Shown: positions 25,176 through 34,894, counted from the first letter of the stretch. The stretch is 64,000 bases of DNA from Pseudomonas putida NBRC 14164 (GCF_000412675.1 NC_021505.1:3714501-3778500), one strand, 5' to 3'. Numbers and translations: made by a program. Notes: generated by a model not told the origin, from the letters alone.

Positions 25176-26102
25176 CTACTCGTTTACCAAGCGTTGCAGC
25201 ACGCCCCCTTCATGGTGCGCCAGGATACGCAGCAGTTGGTCGACCAGCGCCCGGTCCGGGGCATCCAGGTGGAAGTGGTGCCCGCCGGGATGCCAGGAAA
25301 CCTTGGCATGGCTGGGCAAGGCTGCCTGACGCCGGGTAAAAGCCTCGCCGGTGAATGCCCCTTGACGGCCGAACAGCAGGTACAGCGGGCAGCGGATCTG
25401 GTTGAGCAGGTCGCATGCGTCGCGCTCGGTCAGCGGCATGGGTTCGGGCAACACCAGCCGCGGGTCGTGGCGCCAGCAATAGCCATCGCCCAGTTGCAGC
25501 AGGTCGCGCAACGCCAGCAGCCGTGCGGCACCTTCCGACAGTTCGGTGTCAAGGCGCTCGCGCCGTTGCGCCAGGGCGGTGTCCAGGTCGTCGAAGCGGC
25601 CGACGTCCGGCTCGGCAAAGCCCGGCAGCTGGCTGCGCTGGACCATACGTTTGAGCCGGTAGGCCCGCGCCAGGTGCTGCACGCGGTCATCCTCGGCCAC
25701 CGTGAACGGGGCACCCATGCCGTCGAGGAAGGTCATGCTGGCAATGCCACTGGTCATGGCCGCCAGTAGCGACGCCACACCGGTGCCCATGCCATGGGCC
25801 AGCACATGGAATTGCGCCAGGCCCAGGCTGTCGGTCACCGCCAGCATGTCTTCGGCATGCTCCCACAGGTAATAGCCACTGTCGCGGCGGCGATGGTCCG
25901 AACGGCCATGGCCGACCAGGTCGGGGGCCACCACAAAGCAACCGTCCAGCATCGGTGCCAGGCGTTCGAACGAGGCAGCGTTATCCAGCCAGCCATGCAA
26001 GGCCAGGACGGGAATACCGTCTTCGGCGCCCCAGGTGCGGACCGCTATTTCAATACCATCGAGGTCGAGCAGGTGATCTTTCGGACTGCACAGCGAACGC
26101 AT
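25176..26102 (-). CDS. Alpha/beta hydrolase homologue lacking the nucleophile serine
   Basis: A 308-residue protein with the alpha/beta hydrolase layout: oxyanion strand VLALHGWLDNAASF (about 33-46), PDLVGHGRSDHR (about 60-71), a cap region (110-220) and a C-terminal GGHHFHLDAPD with the expected catalytic His. The nucleophile elbow, normally G-x-S-x-G, reads LAHGMGTG with Gly104 where Ser should be. The other elements are intact and the frame is undamaged, so it may be a non-hydrolytic member, or an enzyme with another mechanism. It stands alone, divergent from the large toxin-like gene. Confidence 0.82.
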   Translation of the reverse strand: MRSLCSPKDHLLDLDGIEIAVRTWGAEDGIPVLALHGWLDNAASFERLAPMLDGCFVVAPDLVGHGRSDHRRRDSGYYLWEHAEDMLAVTDSLGLAQFHVLAHGMGTGVASLLAAMTSGIASMTFLDGMGAPFTVAEDDRVQHLARAYRLKRMVQRSQLPGFAEPDVGRFDDLDTALAQRRERLDTELSEGAARLLALRDLLQLGDGYCWRHDPRLVLPEPMPLTERDACDLLNQIRCPLYLLFGRQGAFTGEAFTRRQAALPSHAKVSWHPGGHHFHLDAPDRALVDQLLRILAHHEGGVLQRLVNE

Positions 26103-26282
26103 TGCAATTCTCCTTGGCTGCCTGCGTCTTGGCCTGCCTCACCCTCTCGCACATCCCCCCTCGCCGCTAGCCCCTCACCGACCCGCGCATGCGCAGCACC
26201 GACCCTTGACGACAACTATCTACCGCACCATGGCGCCTTGATGAGCGTGGACTATTGGCCCCCAACGCAAGAGACCGTTGCC

Positions 26283-29200
26283 ATGACCAACCCCACGCCG
26301 TTACATGAAAGCCAGATAACCCGAACATTACCGAAATGGAGCAAGGTTCTTCAGCCCGCACATACGCACAAAGTGCTGCAAAGCCTGCGCAAGGAGTATC
26401 TGGATGAAGATGGCTCCCCTTACTCTTGGTACGCCACTGCCGATGAGCCAGCGCGTGAGCAGTTGCTCAGAGCTATCAAAACGCGGGACAAACGCCTGGT
26501 ACAAGTCAGGCAGGCACTGGCGGGTTTCCAGGACATCGTCGGCTTCTGCACCCCACTGCTGACCAAGCGCTTGAAGGTGAGCGTGCCCGTAGACAGGGCG
26601 CAATATGTGTTCCAGCCCTTTGAATCAGACGCCAACATCTGGGTCGGCGTACCCGACGTAGAAACGCCCTTGGTCCCCGACCTTGAGGTGGATGTGCTGA
26701 CCACCCGCCCTGTGGGCGAACCGCAAACACGCAGCTTGCTGGAGGCTGCCCTGCACAATTTCGAGGGCCTGGCCGAAGTAGGTGCTTACAGCAGGCTCAC
26801 CAGCGCTGCTGGCAGCGATTCGCCTCTACCGGGCCTGGCGATGGCGGACTTCGTCAACCATTGTCGGGGGCTGGACCTGGGCGCACGCTATCAGGAACAT
26901 CTGCTGGCAACCCATGAGGGTGCCAATCGCGCTGAAGTCCAGCGCCTGTCAATAGCAGCGAGTCGCGAGGCCCTGAGGGTTCAGGCACTGATTGCAAAGC
27001 TCAAAGGCCTGCTGAGCGAACATGGGCTCGATGCGCTTGTGCAACTGTGCGACGGCAAGCCTCAACCTACCTATGAAAAACAGGCACTGCATTGCTGGAA
27101 CTTCAGCCTGTTCGGTATCCCCGTCCACGAAATGCTGTTCATCGGGCCAGACAATCCTGACCGGACAAACCCCTGCGTCCTGTATATGCCTGGCGACAGC
27201 GAGCACCCTATAAGGGAGTTTGCTTCTCGCCAGGAAGCCGGCAAACACCTGCGTAGCCGCCTGTTGCAAAGCGAGTTTCGCCAAAGCGTGGTGCATTTCG
27301 CCTACAAAGACAGGCAAAAGGAACTGGCCGACAAACTGGAAAATGCGCTGTTCGAACAGGATGAAGCAGGCAGACGCAAACCCAGAAAAATGCCCGCAAT
27401 CCCCTTCACCCTCTCGCCAATCAGAACCGACCCTTGGGCGACCTTGTACAACGCCCACCTTGCGCGGATGAAGGCCGACGCAAGAACCATTGCGGTCCCC
27501 ACCGCCGAGGTCGACGCCAAGGCCCGCGACAAGCGACTGAAGCACTGGCTCGAGGTGGGCATGAATGTGCTGAACGTCGCTGCGTTTTTCGTACCAGGGT
27601 TGAACACAGTCATGCTCGGCGTTTTCGCTTACGACCTGATGAGCTCGGTTTTCACCGGGTTCGAGGCGTGGGAAGAAGGCGATACCCGGCAAGCACTGGC
27701 GCAACTGGAATCGTTGGCAATCAATGCGGCAGTGATTGCCGGCTTTGCTACCGGCGCCAAGCTCGTCCAGGCGTCAGGCTTTGTCGATGCGCTGACGAGT
27801 GTGTGGCATGAAGACAAAGAAGTGCTCTGGCACCCCGACATGACGCCCTATGCGAGCAAAACGGCTATCCCTGATGGGGCCCAACCCGACCTGCTCGGCC
27901 ATGTGCACATCGATGGGAAGACCTTTCTCCAGCTGGATGGGACGCTGTACGAAGTGTTTCAGGACGCAGACCAGCAATGGTACGTGCGCCACCCCGAGGA
28001 TGCACAGGCCTATGCCCCACGCTTGCTCCACCACGGTAATGCCCGCTGGCAACTGGCTCATGAGCAGCCTCTGGAATGGGACCGCGAACAGCTCATGCGC
28101 CGCCTTGGCGACCATAGCGCAGGCCTGGACGACAGCGAACTGGACCATGCCATGCGCGGTACCGGTACCGATCCAGACGTGCTGCGCCGCGCTCAGGCAG
28201 GGGGCCTGCGCCCACCCGCTTTGTTGATCGACGCGCTGCAGCGGTTGCAACTGGACAATCAAACTCAACAGATCATCAACTGCGTACGCCATGGGTTGCC
28301 GCTGGCTGCGTACAAGAACTTCGCCTTGCCTGAGTTGCTGCGCCTGCCGGGGTGGCCCGAGGGGAACGTGCTCAAGGTTTACCAAGGGCCAGAACCCTGG
28401 GGCGAATCTGTGCGCTACGGCCCCCCGTACACGCTGGGCCAAGTGGAAATCGAAATTACCCGTACCGACCTGGACAATGGCCAGCTGAGCCAGACCGTGC
28501 TGGATCAGATGGATGAAGAAGCCATTGAGCAGTTGCTAGGTGACACACCAGCCGAGCACCGATCGCACGCGCTGAACAACAAGCTCGCGCAACACCTGGA
28601 ACAGCATCGCGAGGCGCTGTTCGAGAGCCTGCAACAAAGACACCGTCCCACACGCCCAGCAACCGCACAAACCCTCGCCCGGCAGTTTCCCGGGCTACCG
28701 GACAGCGCGCTTGAAGAATTGCTTGCCAACATCAGCAACGCCGAACGGCAACGCCTGACAAACGGGCGGGTGCCGCTTCGCATTGCCGAGGAAGCGCGCC
28801 TTCTGCAAGCTCGAGTGCGGCTTGACCGCGCCCTCCTCGGCCTGTTCAGGCCCAGCCTGGCCAACGACGACAGCCTGCGCCTGCAACAGGCGCTGCAAGC
28901 CGAACACCCGCAGGCTGACCCTGCCCTGTTGCTGGAACTCGCCCTCGGCGATCGCCAGCACTGCGCCTCACTGCTCGGCCAGCAACCCATCAATCCCAGG
29001 TTCCGCTCCCCCTTGCGATTGGCCAACGGCCAGCTTGGCTATCCCCTGAGCGGCCGTGGCTTGCAAACGCGAGCCTTGCCAGCCGCGCGTCGACTTCGGG
29101 CACTCTACCCCGAACTCAGCAGCCAGGAGATCAGCGCGCTGCAAACCGAACTTGCCCAAGGAGGCGACCTGGGTAGTGCAATCAGCCAACTGGAAGCCGA

Positions 29201-31172
29201 GCAGCGCACGCTTAACCGTGATCTCAACCGCTGGGTCAGCACCTCACGCACCCTTGAAGAACGCTTTGATCGCCAGCAATTCACCGAGCGACTGATGAGT
29301 GCTTCGCGGCGTGAAGGCGGCGCGCAACGCGCAGTGCTGGTGCTGAGCCAGATGCAACTGGAAGCGCTGCCAGCGTTCACTGCCCGTATGCCGCATATCC
29401 GGCAACTCGTCCTTGATGGGTTGCAGATGCGACGCCTGGAGGGTGGCTTCCTGGCAAACTTCCCTGACCTGGACACCCTGGAAATCATCGGTAACCCGGA
29501 GATGGACGCTGAAGCATTGTTCGAGGCGCTCAAGTCTGCACCACGGCTACGCGAACTGGGCCTGGCAGGCAATGGCCTTACTACCCTTTCAGCCACTGCC
29601 CAGCAGGCCATTGGGGCGATGCCTGGCCTGCGGGTGCTCGGCCTCAGCCGTAACCGGCTGCGGCTCGATAATGCCAGCTTGGCCTTCCTGACGCGTTTGC
29701 CCCTGGATGGACTTGGCCTGGGCAGCAACCAGATCACACTTGATGAGAGCCTGGCCGCCCAGTTTCAGGACATGATCCATCCCAAGGTACTACACCTGTC
29801 GGGCAACCCACTGCGGCTGGCGCCAGACCTGCGCTTCATGGCCCGCCTCAGCCACCTGGACCTTGACCGCTGCGAACTGCAGCAATGGCCCGACAGCCTG
29901 ACAACCCTCATGAGCCAGCCCCAGTACGAGCTGCGCTATCTGAACCTCTCCTCCAACCGCATTCGTACCCTGCCAGACTTGCCAGGTGTACTGCGCACCC
30001 CGTTCGCCCGCGATGTCGCCGCTCGCTTGCCTGAGCGCCGCTGGCTGTTCAACTACAACACGCTGGAAGCCGAGGCACGTGCGCGCCTGGGCAGTAGTGG
30101 CGTCAATGTATTCGAGCACGCAGAAGACGTGCCGCCGTGGCAAGGTTTTTTCCGTGGCGGCGCGAGCAGTGCCGAAGAGCAGCTGTGGAGCGGCCTCTTT
30201 GACCAAGGTGAAAACGCAGCGTTGCTGGGGGTGCTTGAACGTGTTGCCCAGTCGGCAGAGGCGCGGCGTGATGCCGAGGCCCTGAGGGAGCGCGTATGGG
30301 AGCTGCTGGATGACGCTGCCCACGACACCGTGTTGCGCGAACGCCTCGCGACAGTGGCCGGGGACTTCCCCCCAACCTGCGGCGACGCAGGTGCCGACGC
30401 ATTCAGTGCCTTGGAGATAGAAGTGCTGGCCCACGACGCTGCCGGCCATGCCGGTAGTCGGCCAGCCGATCTGCTGAACCTGTATCGAAAGTTGTATCGT
30501 CGCGATCAGGTCAATCAACTGGCGGACCGCATCAGCTGGAAACGGTCCTTGCGCAAGCAGGCGCTACTGAATGATGGTTTCGATGAAGATCTACCCTCAT
30601 ACGATGTGCTCGACGAACCCTCTGCCTTTCCGGACTCCGCCCTGGCAACCGGGCTGGTGGACGATATCGAGCTGCGCCTGGCCTTGCGCCAGTCCTTGGC
30701 TACCGTGCTGGACTACCCTGAGCCGAGCAGCGGCATGCTGTACCGCAGCACGGCCAGGATCAACCAGACAATCATCGACAAGGTGAAAGCTGCGGTCCTT
30801 GAACTGGATACGGATGCCACCGCTCGAGAGCAATGGCTGAACCGGCAGCCGGGCTGGGTTGAGTACCTGAGGCGAGAGCATGCAGCGCAATTCAGCCTGA
30901 TAACCGACTTTTGGCGGCCAGGGCTGGACTACCTGTATTACTGCCTGGATGAAACCGCAGACCCGGTGACGTCCCTGGACAACTCTTTGCTGCGAGCCCT
31001 GGCCAGCGTCATGCCTGAAAGCCCACTAGATGCCAGCGGCATCCTGCGACGCGTGGCGATCAACGAGCAGCAGTATCGCCAGGGCGTGGACATGCTGACC
31101 GCCGAGCAGCAACAGGTTGAAACCGGTCTGTTGACCAGCCTCACTCGCCAACTGCAGACACTCGGCAGTTAA
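26283..31172 (+). CDS. Giant toxin-like protein with LRRs and NEL-type E3 ubiquitin ligase domain
   Basis: About 1629 residues from ATG 26283 (an alternative in-frame ATG at 26241 gives 1643; neither has a strong ribosome site; the frame upstream to 25794 is only the shadow of the hydrolase gene). Residues 1-400 resemble the dermonecrotic-toxin-like DUF6543 region (KVLQSLRKEYLDEDG, then VGFCTPLLTKRLK). A hydrophobic hairpin lies at about 425-500 (VAAFFVPGLNTVMLGVFAYD). Leucine-rich repeats span about 1015-1240 (LRELGLAGNGLTTL, LRVLGLSRNRL, LRYLNLSSNRIRTLPDLP). The C-terminus matches the NEL E3 ubiquitin ligase domain of IpaH/SspH effectors, with Cys1366 in FPPTCGDAGADAFSALEIEV giving the Cys-x-Asp site. 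It would ubiquitinate host proteins after delivery. No secretion genes are near. Confidence 0.88.
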   Translation: MTNPTPLHESQITRTLPKWSKVLQPAHTHKVLQSLRKEYLDEDGSPYSWYATADEPAREQLLRAIKTRDKRLVQVRQALAGFQDIVGFCTPLLTKRLKVSVPVDRAQYVFQPFESDANIWVGVPDVETPLVPDLEVDVLTTRPVGEPQTRSLLEAALHNFEGLAEVGAYSRLTSAAGSDSPLPGLAMADFVNHCRGLDLGARYQEHLLATHEGANRAEVQRLSIAASREALRVQALIAKLKGLLSEHGLDALVQLCDGKPQPTYEKQALHCWNFSLFGIPVHEMLFIGPDNPDRTNPCVLYMPGDSEHPIREFASRQEAGKHLRSRLLQSEFRQSVVHFAYKDRQKELADKLENALFEQDEAGRRKPRKMPAIPFTLSPIRTDPWATLYNAHLARMKADARTIAVPTAEVDAKARDKRLKHWLEVGMNVLNVAAFFVPGLNTVMLGVFAYDLMSSVFTGFEAWEEGDTRQALAQLESLAINAAVIAGFATGAKLVQASGFVDALTSVWHEDKEVLWHPDMTPYASKTAIPDGAQPDLLGHVHIDGKTFLQLDGTLYEVFQDADQQWYVRHPEDAQAYAPRLLHHGNARWQLAHEQPLEWDREQLMRRLGDHSAGLDDSELDHAMRGTGTDPDVLRRAQAGGLRPPALLIDALQRLQLDNQTQQIINCVRHGLPLAAYKNFALPELLRLPGWPEGNVLKVYQGPEPWGESVRYGPPYTLGQVEIEITRTDLDNGQLSQTVLDQMDEEAIEQLLGDTPAEHRSHALNNKLAQHLEQHREALFESLQQRHRPTRPATAQTLARQFPGLPDSALEELLANISNAERQRLTNGRVPLRIAEEARLLQARVRLDRALLGLFRPSLANDDSLRLQQALQAEHPQADPALLLELALGDRQHCASLLGQQPINPRFRSPLRLANGQLGYPLSGRGLQTRALPAARRLRALYPELSSQEISALQTELAQGGDLGSAISQLEAEQRTLNRDLNRWVSTSRTLEERFDRQQFTERLMSASRREGGAQRAVLVLSQMQLEALPAFTARMPHIRQLVLDGLQMRRLEGGFLANFPDLDTLEIIGNPEMDAEALFEALKSAPRLRELGLAGNGLTTLSATAQQAIGAMPGLRVLGLSRNRLRLDNASLAFLTRLPLDGLGLGSNQITLDESLAAQFQDMIHPKVLHLSGNPLRLAPDLRFMARLSHLDLDRCELQQWPDSLTTLMSQPQYELRYLNLSSNRIRTLPDLPGVLRTPFARDVAARLPERRWLFNYNTLEAEARARLGSSGVNVFEHAEDVPPWQGFFRGGASSAEEQLWSGLFDQGENAALLGVLERVAQSAEARRDAEALRERVWELLDDAAHDTVLRERLATVAGDFPPTCGDAGADAFSALEIEVLAHDAAGHAGSRPADLLNLYRKLYRRDQVNQLADRISWKRSLRKQALLNDGFDEDLPSYDVLDEPSAFPDSALATGLVDDIELRLALRQSLATVLDYPEPSSGMLYRSTARINQTIIDKVKAAVLELDTDATAREQWLNRQPGWVEYLRREHAAQFSLITDFWRPGLDYLYYCLDETADPVTSLDNSLLRALASVMPESPLDASGILRRVAINEQQYRQGVDMLTAEQQQVETGLLTSLTRQLQTLGS

Positions 31173-31180
31173 ACCGCACT

Positions 31181-31293
31181 CAGTCGCCGCGCAGGTCTTC
31201 AAACAGGCCTGCCGGCGCCTGAATGCCGGGCTTGACCAGCAGCGCGAAGCGTTGTTTGAATCACTCACCCGCGCGCAAGATCCGAACAACTGA
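31181..31293 (+). pseudogene. Relic DNA: toxin-paralogue fragment overlapping a helicase-end-like fragment
   Basis: Just after the toxin stop, 31201-31290 in a different frame reads KQACRRLNAGLDQQREALFE then SLTRAQDPNN and stop. QREALFESL matches the toxin's own HREALFESL near 28610, with about 25 of 36 bases shared. On the opposite strand, 31188-31214 nearly repeats the 3' end of the helicase gene at 31475 (both read as an FEDLRG terminus). Neither piece has a start. I read this as debris of a second toxin copy and of a rearrangement at the helicase end. Confidence 0.4.
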
Positions 31294-31342
31294 ACCGCTC
31301 TTTTGAACAGGTTCAACTGAAGTCTCTCAGTCAAGCCATTTG

Positions 31343-31447
31343 GTGCCGCTCTGCGGCCCTTCGCGGGCACGCCCGCTCCCACCAGGACGGCGCATTCCTG
31401 AACCTGTGGGAGCGGGCATGCCCGCGAAGGGCTGCAGAGCAGCCCCA
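31343..31447. repeat. Paired REP palindrome
   Basis: Inverted CTTCGCGGGCACGCCCGCTC-type elements between the toxin relic and the 3' end of the helicase gene. Confidence 0.78.
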
Positions 31448-31466
31448 GTAATGCCTGGACTTTGGC

Positions 31467-33938
31467 CTACTGCCCGCGCAGGTCTTCGAAGAAGGCCTGC
31501 CTGCCATCCACCTGGCTCGACGCCCTTGGGGCAGCCGCCGCATCACCATTGGCGGGCTCGACATGCCAGTAGCAGTGCTGCACCGCGCGGGTCACCGCCA
31601 CGTAGGCCAGGCGCTGCACTTCTTCCTTCTGCGCCGTATCGAACGGTTGGGCATCCCCGGCCTTGCCCAGACCCGCCTGGCGGTACACCTGGTTCTTGTA
31701 GGGCGAGCTGGTCAGGTACTGGCAGTCGCCCAGCATGAACACCGCATCGGCCTGCAAGCCCTTGGCACTGTGGTAGGTCAACTGACGCAGCCGGCGCTGC
31801 TCGGCCGGCAACGCCGCCTCGGCGTGCAGCACGCTCTGCAGGTGGTCGCTCATCAAGGCCCTGTCGCTGCCCTTGCGGTACAGCATCATGACCGTCTCAC
31901 CCCGTTGGTAGTGCTCGATCAGCGTTTCACCCAAGGCGGCCTCGTCACGGTCGAACACCTTGACCGCAGAGCCCGGCAATTCGGCTGCCGGGCCACTGGC
32001 GCGGGCTTTCTTGCCGGCAATCGCCGGGGTGCCTTTGACCAGGTGTTCGGCCGCGTCGATCACCTGCTGCTGGCAACGGTAGTTGTCGACCAGCATCACC
32101 CGCGTGTTGGCCGGCGACGGGAAGGCTTTGGCGAATTCCATGAAGTACTTGGGCGAACTGCCCCGCCAGCCATAGATGGACTGCCAGTCGTCACCCACGC
32201 ACAGCAGCGACGAATGCTGGGCATGGCGCCCGGTGTGCATGGTCGGGCCACGCCGGCGGATTTCAGCCAGGCTGGCGCGCAGCCAGCTGACGATCTGCGG
32301 CGACACGTCCTGGAACTCGTCGATCATCAGGTGCGCCAGAGGCCGCAACAACGGGTCGGGCAGCAGTTGCAGGTTTTCCGGGTTGTTCTCGCTGAACAGG
32401 GCGAACATGCGGTTGTAGCTCATCACCGGCGGCGACTGGTCCAGCAGGTGTGCTTCCAGGGCCTTCCAGTACAGGGCCAGGGCCTCGAAAAACAAGGCAT
32501 CGCTGTCGCCGGGCGGGAAGCTCATCGCCGCCACCGCGTTGTTCACGTCCAGGCCAAGGTTCTCGATGAAGTTGGCCGCGCCGACAAAGGCGTCCAGCAA
32601 CGGCGCCGGTGCCAGTTCGCCCTTGACCTTGTACTCGAACCCCGGGCCGGCCACGGCATCGCCAGCCAACGAGGCCGCCAGGCGCCGGGCCATGGCATAG
32701 TTGTCGAGCCAGATCAGCGGCCGGTCGCAGAAGGCCTGCAACAGGGTTCGCTTGACCGCCCACTCGGCACGCACTGCCAACTTGGCGCCGGGGCGCTGGT
32801 ACTGTGGGCTTTCAGCCGGGTCGAAGCCCAGCACCACCAATGGCCCCTGGCCAGCCAGGCGGCCATGCACATGGAAGCGGCTGCCACGGATGTCGACAGT
32901 TTCGCGGCAAGGCTCGATGCCCTTGATCGGCCAGGCGCCGGCGGCGAACCACAGGTCCTCGATTACGTCGCACAGTTCTTCGTCGCGCTGGGCGGCCAAC
33001 TGGGTCACCTGTGCGCGCTTCTGCACGTCAGGGTTGTTCGGGTCCAGTGGTTTGAGTTGCAAGGCTTCGCTGCGCAACAGGCCGACCAGCTCGGCAAAAC
33101 GCGGGCTCTCACCCAGCACGCTGCTATAGCACTGGTTCAGTTGCTGGCGCTGGGCATCGTTCAGGCGCAGGTCGAACGGGTTGCTGTCGGCCTCGGCATC
33201 ACGCCCGGCAGGCATCTCGTTGCCCAGTGTCTCGAAGGCGCGCACCTGGCCGAAGCCCGGCAGGCTGCGTACCAGCGGCAGGATGCGCGAATGGAAGGTA
33301 CGCACCAGTTCGCGAGCCTGCACCGGTTGCAGGCTGATCTGCCACAGGGCGAATACCTGCACCAGGCGCTTGATGAAGTCCTTGCGCGACTCGCGGGTGA
33401 ACGTGACCACGGTCATCGCGTCCAGCTCGTAACCCAGATAATGGCGCAGCAGCAGGATGCGCAACACCAGCGAGGTGGACTTGCCTGCCCCGGCGCCGGC
33501 CACCACACAGGTGGACGGGGTGTCACTGAAGATCAGTTTCCACTGCGCGGCGCTGGGTTGCGCCTCGGCGGGCAGGCGTTGGGCGACGTCGGCTTTGAAG
33601 CGCTTTTTCAGCTCGGCTGTCAACGGCAGGCGCCAGTCGTCGAACAGGTTGTCGTCCTGACCGGGCACGGCAGCGATGTCAGGCCGGGTATCGCGGATCA
33701 CCAGCACCTGGCGCCCGGCTTCGTAACCCTCCACCCGCCCGCGGTCGAACCCTTCACGAACGCCATCGGCGTGGCCACTTCGCTGGCCGGTGGCGTGGCC
33801 GAGGAACCAGGAGTCACGGTGCTGGGCTTGCAGACGGGTCAGGCCACGCCCCAGCAGGCGGGCGGCCAGGCGGCGAAACCAGGGCAATTGCGCGGGTGGG
33901 GTAAGGTCGGCGGGGGCCTGGGGTTGCTCGTGGGCCAC
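31467..33938 (-). CDS. UvrD/Rep-family (superfamily 1) DNA helicase
   Basis: An 823-residue helicase; I chose the GTG at 33938 because GGAG lies 6 bases before it and the longer frame adds no conserved sequence. Residues about 20-130 form a family-specific N-terminal region. Walker A is VVAGAGAGKSTSLVL (about 148), motif II LMIDEFQDVSP, motif III VGDDWQSIYGWRGS, motif V TYHSAKGLQADAVF and motif VI YVAVTRAVQHCYW, all complete. It should unwind DNA 3' to 5' in repair or recombination; it is not canonical UvrD or Rep in length and N-terminus, closer to the helicase IV-like group. It is convergent with the toxin gene and divergent from the pirin gene. Confidence 0.88.
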   Translation of the reverse strand: MAHEQPQAPADLTPPAQLPWFRRLAARLLGRGLTRLQAQHRDSWFLGHATGQRSGHADGVREGFDRGRVEGYEAGRQVLVIRDTRPDIAAVPGQDDNLFDDWRLPLTAELKKRFKADVAQRLPAEAQPSAAQWKLIFSDTPSTCVVAGAGAGKSTSLVLRILLLRHYLGYELDAMTVVTFTRESRKDFIKRLVQVFALWQISLQPVQARELVRTFHSRILPLVRSLPGFGQVRAFETLGNEMPAGRDAEADSNPFDLRLNDAQRQQLNQCYSSVLGESPRFAELVGLLRSEALQLKPLDPNNPDVQKRAQVTQLAAQRDEELCDVIEDLWFAAGAWPIKGIEPCRETVDIRGSRFHVHGRLAGQGPLVVLGFDPAESPQYQRPGAKLAVRAEWAVKRTLLQAFCDRPLIWLDNYAMARRLAASLAGDAVAGPGFEYKVKGELAPAPLLDAFVGAANFIENLGLDVNNAVAAMSFPPGDSDALFFEALALYWKALEAHLLDQSPPVMSYNRMFALFSENNPENLQLLPDPLLRPLAHLMIDEFQDVSPQIVSWLRASLAEIRRRGPTMHTGRHAQHSSLLCVGDDWQSIYGWRGSSPKYFMEFAKAFPSPANTRVMLVDNYRCQQQVIDAAEHLVKGTPAIAGKKARASGPAAELPGSAVKVFDRDEAALGETLIEHYQRGETVMMLYRKGSDRALMSDHLQSVLHAEAALPAEQRRLRQLTYHSAKGLQADAVFMLGDCQYLTSSPYKNQVYRQAGLGKAGDAQPFDTAQKEEVQRLAYVAVTRAVQHCYWHVEPANGDAAAAPRASSQVDGRQAFFEDLRGQ

Positions 33939-34158
33939 GGTCACTCCGTTGAAAAACAAAAACAGCTGGCATGTTCGCCGCATCGACGGAAAATCGCCAG
34001 CGAATGCTTGCAGATCAGTGGATTAGGCGATGAAGCGAATAAAGCATGGCAGCAATTTACATCGAACAATATGATATTTTTAAGCCGATATTTACGCTTA
34101 TTTTCGATGTTTCATTAGCGCATCATGGCGTCATTCCACTGATTCAAGGAGCACGACC

Positions 34159-34857
34159 ATGCTGCAACTGCGACCCTTTGAAGGTCTCGGCCACGCCAAC
34201 CACGGCTGGCTCGATGCCCACCACCATTTCTCATTCGCCGAATACTACGACCCGACGCGCATGCACTGGGGCAACCTGCGGGTATGGAACGACGACCTGA
34301 TCGCGGCTGGCAACGGCTTCCCGCCGCACCCGCACCGCGACATGGAAATCATCACCTATGTGCGTGAAGGCGCGATCAGCCACCAGGACAGCCTGGGTAA
34401 CAAAGGCCGTACCGAAGCCGGTGACGTGCAGGTGATGAGCGCCGGTATCGGTATCGTGCACAGCGAGTACAACCTGGAAGACGTAGATACGCGTATTTTC
34501 CAGATCTGGATCGTGCCGGAGCGCACGGGTGAAGCACCGCAGTGGGGCAGCCGGCCGTTTCCCAAAGGCGAACGTGGCGAAGGCTTCGTGACCCTGGCCA
34601 GCGGCCGTGCCGGTGACGAAGACAGCCTGCAGATTCGCACCGATGCCCGCCTGGTGGCCGCCACCTTGCGTGCAGGTGAAACCGCCGAGTACCGCTTCGA
34701 TGCCGCCCGCAGGGGTTACCTGGTGCCGGCCAAGGGGCTGGTGGACGTCAACGGGCTGCGGGCCAAGGCGCGGGACGGTGTAGCGATCGAGCAGGAAGAC
34801 GTGCTGCGGGTGACCGCCATCGAGGACAGCGAGATCGTGCTGGTGGATGTGGCCTGA
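34159..34857 (+). CDS. Pirin family protein (quercetinase-like cupin)
   Basis: A 232-residue bicupin. The N-terminal cupin has the iron ligands HPHRDMEIITYV (His at about 57 and 59) and GIVHSEYN (His and Glu at about 101-103), as in the quercetin 2,3-dioxygenase-active pirin YhhW. The second cupin lacks these residues, which is normal. The start AAGGAG site precedes ATG 34159. Function in bacteria is uncertain: quercetinase activity in vitro, possible redox or stress role. It is divergent from the helicase gene across an AT-rich promoter region (34040-34140). Confidence 0.9.
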   Translation: MLQLRPFEGLGHANHGWLDAHHHFSFAEYYDPTRMHWGNLRVWNDDLIAAGNGFPPHPHRDMEIITYVREGAISHQDSLGNKGRTEAGDVQVMSAGIGIVHSEYNLEDVDTRIFQIWIVPERTGEAPQWGSRPFPKGERGEGFVTLASGRAGDEDSLQIRTDARLVAATLRAGETAEYRFDAARRGYLVPAKGLVDVNGLRAKARDGVAIEQEDVLRVTAIEDSEIVLVDVA

Positions 34858-34894
34858 TGGATCGGGCCGGTGCAGGCTGCCTTGCAATACCTGT

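Noticed and set aside
25794..26282. Upstream in-frame extension of the giant toxin gene
   Set aside because: It lies antisense to the alpha/beta hydrolase gene, whose motifs are clear on the minus strand, and the extension has no domain sense. The start is put at 26283 (or 26241).
31563..34118. Open frame of 851 codons on the plus strand across the helicase gene
   Set aside because: The minus strand carries all superfamily 1 helicase motifs; the plus-strand frame is a GC-rich antisense shadow.
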